Part shown: piece by piece, positions 33,159-34,698 of the stretch
Position numbering within the stretch: position 1 is the stretch's first letter
Layout of the letters: each line of letters starts with the position of its first letter
NCBI GenBank assembly: GCA_902798705.1
Contig: CADBXS010000028.1
Location: forward strand, 6,571 to 41,268
Origin: an uncultured Bacteroidales bacterium
GTDB taxonomy: Bacteria; Bacteroidota; Bacteroidia; Bacteroidales; Bacteroidaceae
Direction of reading: 5' to 3'
DNA: 34,698 nucleotides
Notes under the pieces: generated by a model
Told to the model about the DNA's origin: nothing
The model's input: only the letters and a program-made list of their open reading frames with translations
Database searches by the model: none
Made by a program: the position numbers and the translations under genes

Positions 33159-34698
33159 ATGAAAACTAAAGCACCATTAACCAAAACGCAGTATGGCCTC
33201 TATGTAGAGTGTGTGAATCACCAGGGCGAGGCTTGTTATAACATTCCTTATCTCTACACGTTCGACGGTAGTCTGGACGAGGAGAAGCTGAAGTCGGCCA
33301 TTGAGGCAGCTGTAGCCGCACATCCTACACTGTTCACTCGCATCGAACTGAATGAGCAGGGCGATCCACAGCAAGTTATCGACGACAGTGAGACATTAGC
33401 GCTGAGCGTGGAGACGGTGGACGACATTGAAGCCGAAAAGGCAAGCTTTGTTCAGCCATTCGACTTGTATCAGGACAGATTGTTCCGCATCCGTCTGCTT
33501 CGCGATAAAGAGCATTTTTACCTGTTGCAGGACATTCACCACATCATCAGCGACGGTACATCGCGCAAGGTGCTGCTGGCTGACATCGAGCAGGCATATC
33601 ATGCTGAGCCATTGACAGCAGAGGAGATGAGCCTTGCCGAGGTGGCTACTGCTGAGGATGCACAGCGCCAGTCGGATGTTTTCGAGCAGGACAAGCAATG
33701 GTATGCAACGCATTTTGATTGTGGTGACACCTATTCGCCACTGCTTCCCGACCTGGAGGAAGAGGAACATCGAGAGGGACTGATGACTCGAAAGATGGAC
33801 ATTGCACAGGCTGAGGTGGAGAACTTCTGCAAGGAGCATGGCATCTACAAGAGCACGTTCTTCACGGCGGTGTATAGTTATCTGCTTGCCAAGTTCAACA
33901 ACGAACAGGAAGTGCTTTTCAGTACGATTCACAATGGCAGAAGCGATAAGCGCTTGGGCCACACCATGGCTATGCTGGTGAAGACCTTGCCTGTGTATGC
34001 GAAATTCGATAACGACACCACAGTGATTGACTTCCTGAAAGCAGGTCAGGAGCAGATGAGCGGATGCCGAGAGCATGAGGCTTACGGCTTTAGCGACATG
34101 GTGGAGAACTTAGGCTTGCAGTGTGCAACTATGTTTGCATGGCATGGAACACTGTTCGCACAAAACGAATTCTGTGGAAAGCCTTTGAGCCAGCAACGTC
34201 TGAACAACAACACGCGCGAATGCCCTATCTACGTGAAGGCTTACAGCAAGGAGGAATGCTTCTGTGTGGAGGCTGAATATAGTGCCAACGAATATAGCGA
34301 GACACTCATCAGCCAGTTCTTGGAAAGCTATGAGGCAGTGGTGAAGGGATTCATGGCTGAGGAACTTCTGCGTGACATCGACATTGCCACAGCTGCTCAG
34401 GTGGATGTGCTCGATGGATTCAACCAGACAGATGTGGATTATGACAACAGTCAGACCATCGTATCGCTGTTCAGTCGTCAGGCGAAGGCTACACCTCAGA
34501 ACGTGGCCGTTGTCTATCAGGACAAGCAATTCACCTATGCCGAGGTGGATGAAATGAGCGACCGCATCGCAAGCCATATCGCAAAGAAGGGACTGGGAAC
34601 AGAGGATGTTGTATCGGTTCTCATTCCACGCAGCGAGTGGATGGCCATCGCTTCCTTGGGCGTATTGAAGGCTGGATGTGCTTATCAACCGCTCGATC
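33159..34698 (+). CDS. Nonribosomal peptide synthetase, condensation and adenylation domains (partial)
   Basis: The first 513 codons are present and the frame is open to the window edge. Residues about 5-420 form a condensation domain with the catalytic HHxxxDG (DIHHIISDG, His127-His128) and HNGRSDKRLGHTMAMLVKTLPV. From about 425 an adenylation domain begins (VSLFSRQAKATPQNVAVVY, FTYAEVDEMSDRIA, VSVLIPRSEWMAIASLGVLKAGCAYQPLD). Starting with a condensation domain suggests an acyl or externally loaded first unit. The substrate-selecting residues and later domains lie outside. It is coupled to the upstream MATE exporter. Confidence 0.95.
   Translation, partial: MKTKAPLTKTQYGLYVECVNHQGEACYNIPYLYTFDGSLDEEKLKSAIEAAVAAHPTLFTRIELNEQGDPQQVIDDSETLALSVETVDDIEAEKASFVQPFDLYQDRLFRIRLLRDKEHFYLLQDIHHIISDGTSRKVLLADIEQAYHAEPLTAEEMSLAEVATAEDAQRQSDVFEQDKQWYATHFDCGDTYSPLLPDLEEEEHREGLMTRKMDIAQAEVENFCKEHGIYKSTFFTAVYSYLLAKFNNEQEVLFSTIHNGRSDKRLGHTMAMLVKTLPVYAKFDNDTTVIDFLKAGQEQMSGCREHEAYGFSDMVENLGLQCATMFAWHGTLFAQNEFCGKPLSQQRLNNNTRECPIYVKAYSKEECFCVEAEYSANEYSETLISQFLESYEAVVKGFMAEELLRDIDIATAAQVDVLDGFNQTDVDYDNSQTIVSLFSRQAKATPQNVAVVYQDKQFTYAEVDEMSDRIASHIAKKGLGTEDVVSVLIPRSEWMAIASLGVLKAGCAYQPLD

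Noticed and set aside
1-34698. tRNA, rRNA or insertion-sequence transposase genes
   Set aside because: I saw no tRNA-like cloverleaf with a GTTCRA arm, no rRNA sequence and no transposase motif; only repeats and remnants.

Overview
The window looks like a chromosomal segment of a Bacteroidales bacterium, most likely Prevotella/Segatella-like. The reasons are promoters of the TTTG-N19/20-TAnnTTTG type, SusC-style TonB receptors, a lipoprotein with an acidic surface-export signal (CSDDEEE), glycoside hydrolases whose C-termini resemble sorting or anchoring tails, and many small extragenic palindromes. The assignment rests on these features and recognised protein families; no database search was possible.

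Layout. (1) 1-7770, minus strand: a cobalamin-riboswitch-controlled tetrapyrrole cluster. In transcription order it holds the riboswitch, two TonB-dependent receptors, a CbiK-type chelatase made as a probable surface lipoprotein, a CobJ-CbiC fusion, and the start of CbiE/CobL. CobB/CbiA (7875-9170) is divergent from it. The cobJ part lacks its usual N-terminal glycine-rich loop, and a palindromic repeat has become the linker between the two fused enzymes. (2) 9286-19000, plus strand: an exported beta-propeller-like protein, a uridine phosphorylase-like enzyme, MnmE, an ElaA-type acetyltransferase, an esterase-DUF1653 fusion, a GH43, a GH106-like hydrolase and a DUF4298 protein. From 10702 on they are closely packed. 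(3) 19167-21791: an exported glutathione peroxidase-nitroreductase fusion, a class A (PAP2) acid phosphatase, and remnants of a DUF1294 membrane protein. (4) 21911-24603: an unknown exported protein divergent from an L-fucose/L-arabinose isomerase-like gene. (5) 24690-31481: a GH43-CBM6-like enzyme, a frameshifted serine hydrolase, a gene-poor stretch with a perfect 38-bp inverted repeat, and a GH30 glucuronoxylanase-like enzyme. (6) 31582-34698: a MATE exporter followed closely by a nonribosomal peptide synthetase that runs off the window.

How the parts work together. The left end captures and remodels corrinoids or other tetrapyrroles and is probably shut off by B12. The hydrolases fit arabinoxylan/glucuronoxylan breakdown. 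The NRPS and MATE form a small-molecule production and export unit. The most promising unexplained signal is the octamer TGTCGCAA. It occurs three times (one copy with one mismatch) in each of two divergent intergenic regions about 9 kb apart. One region lies between the unknown exported gene and the isomerase, the other between the GH30 xylanase and MATE-NRPS. Site position relative to the promoters is nearly the same in both, which suggests one regulator links these genes.
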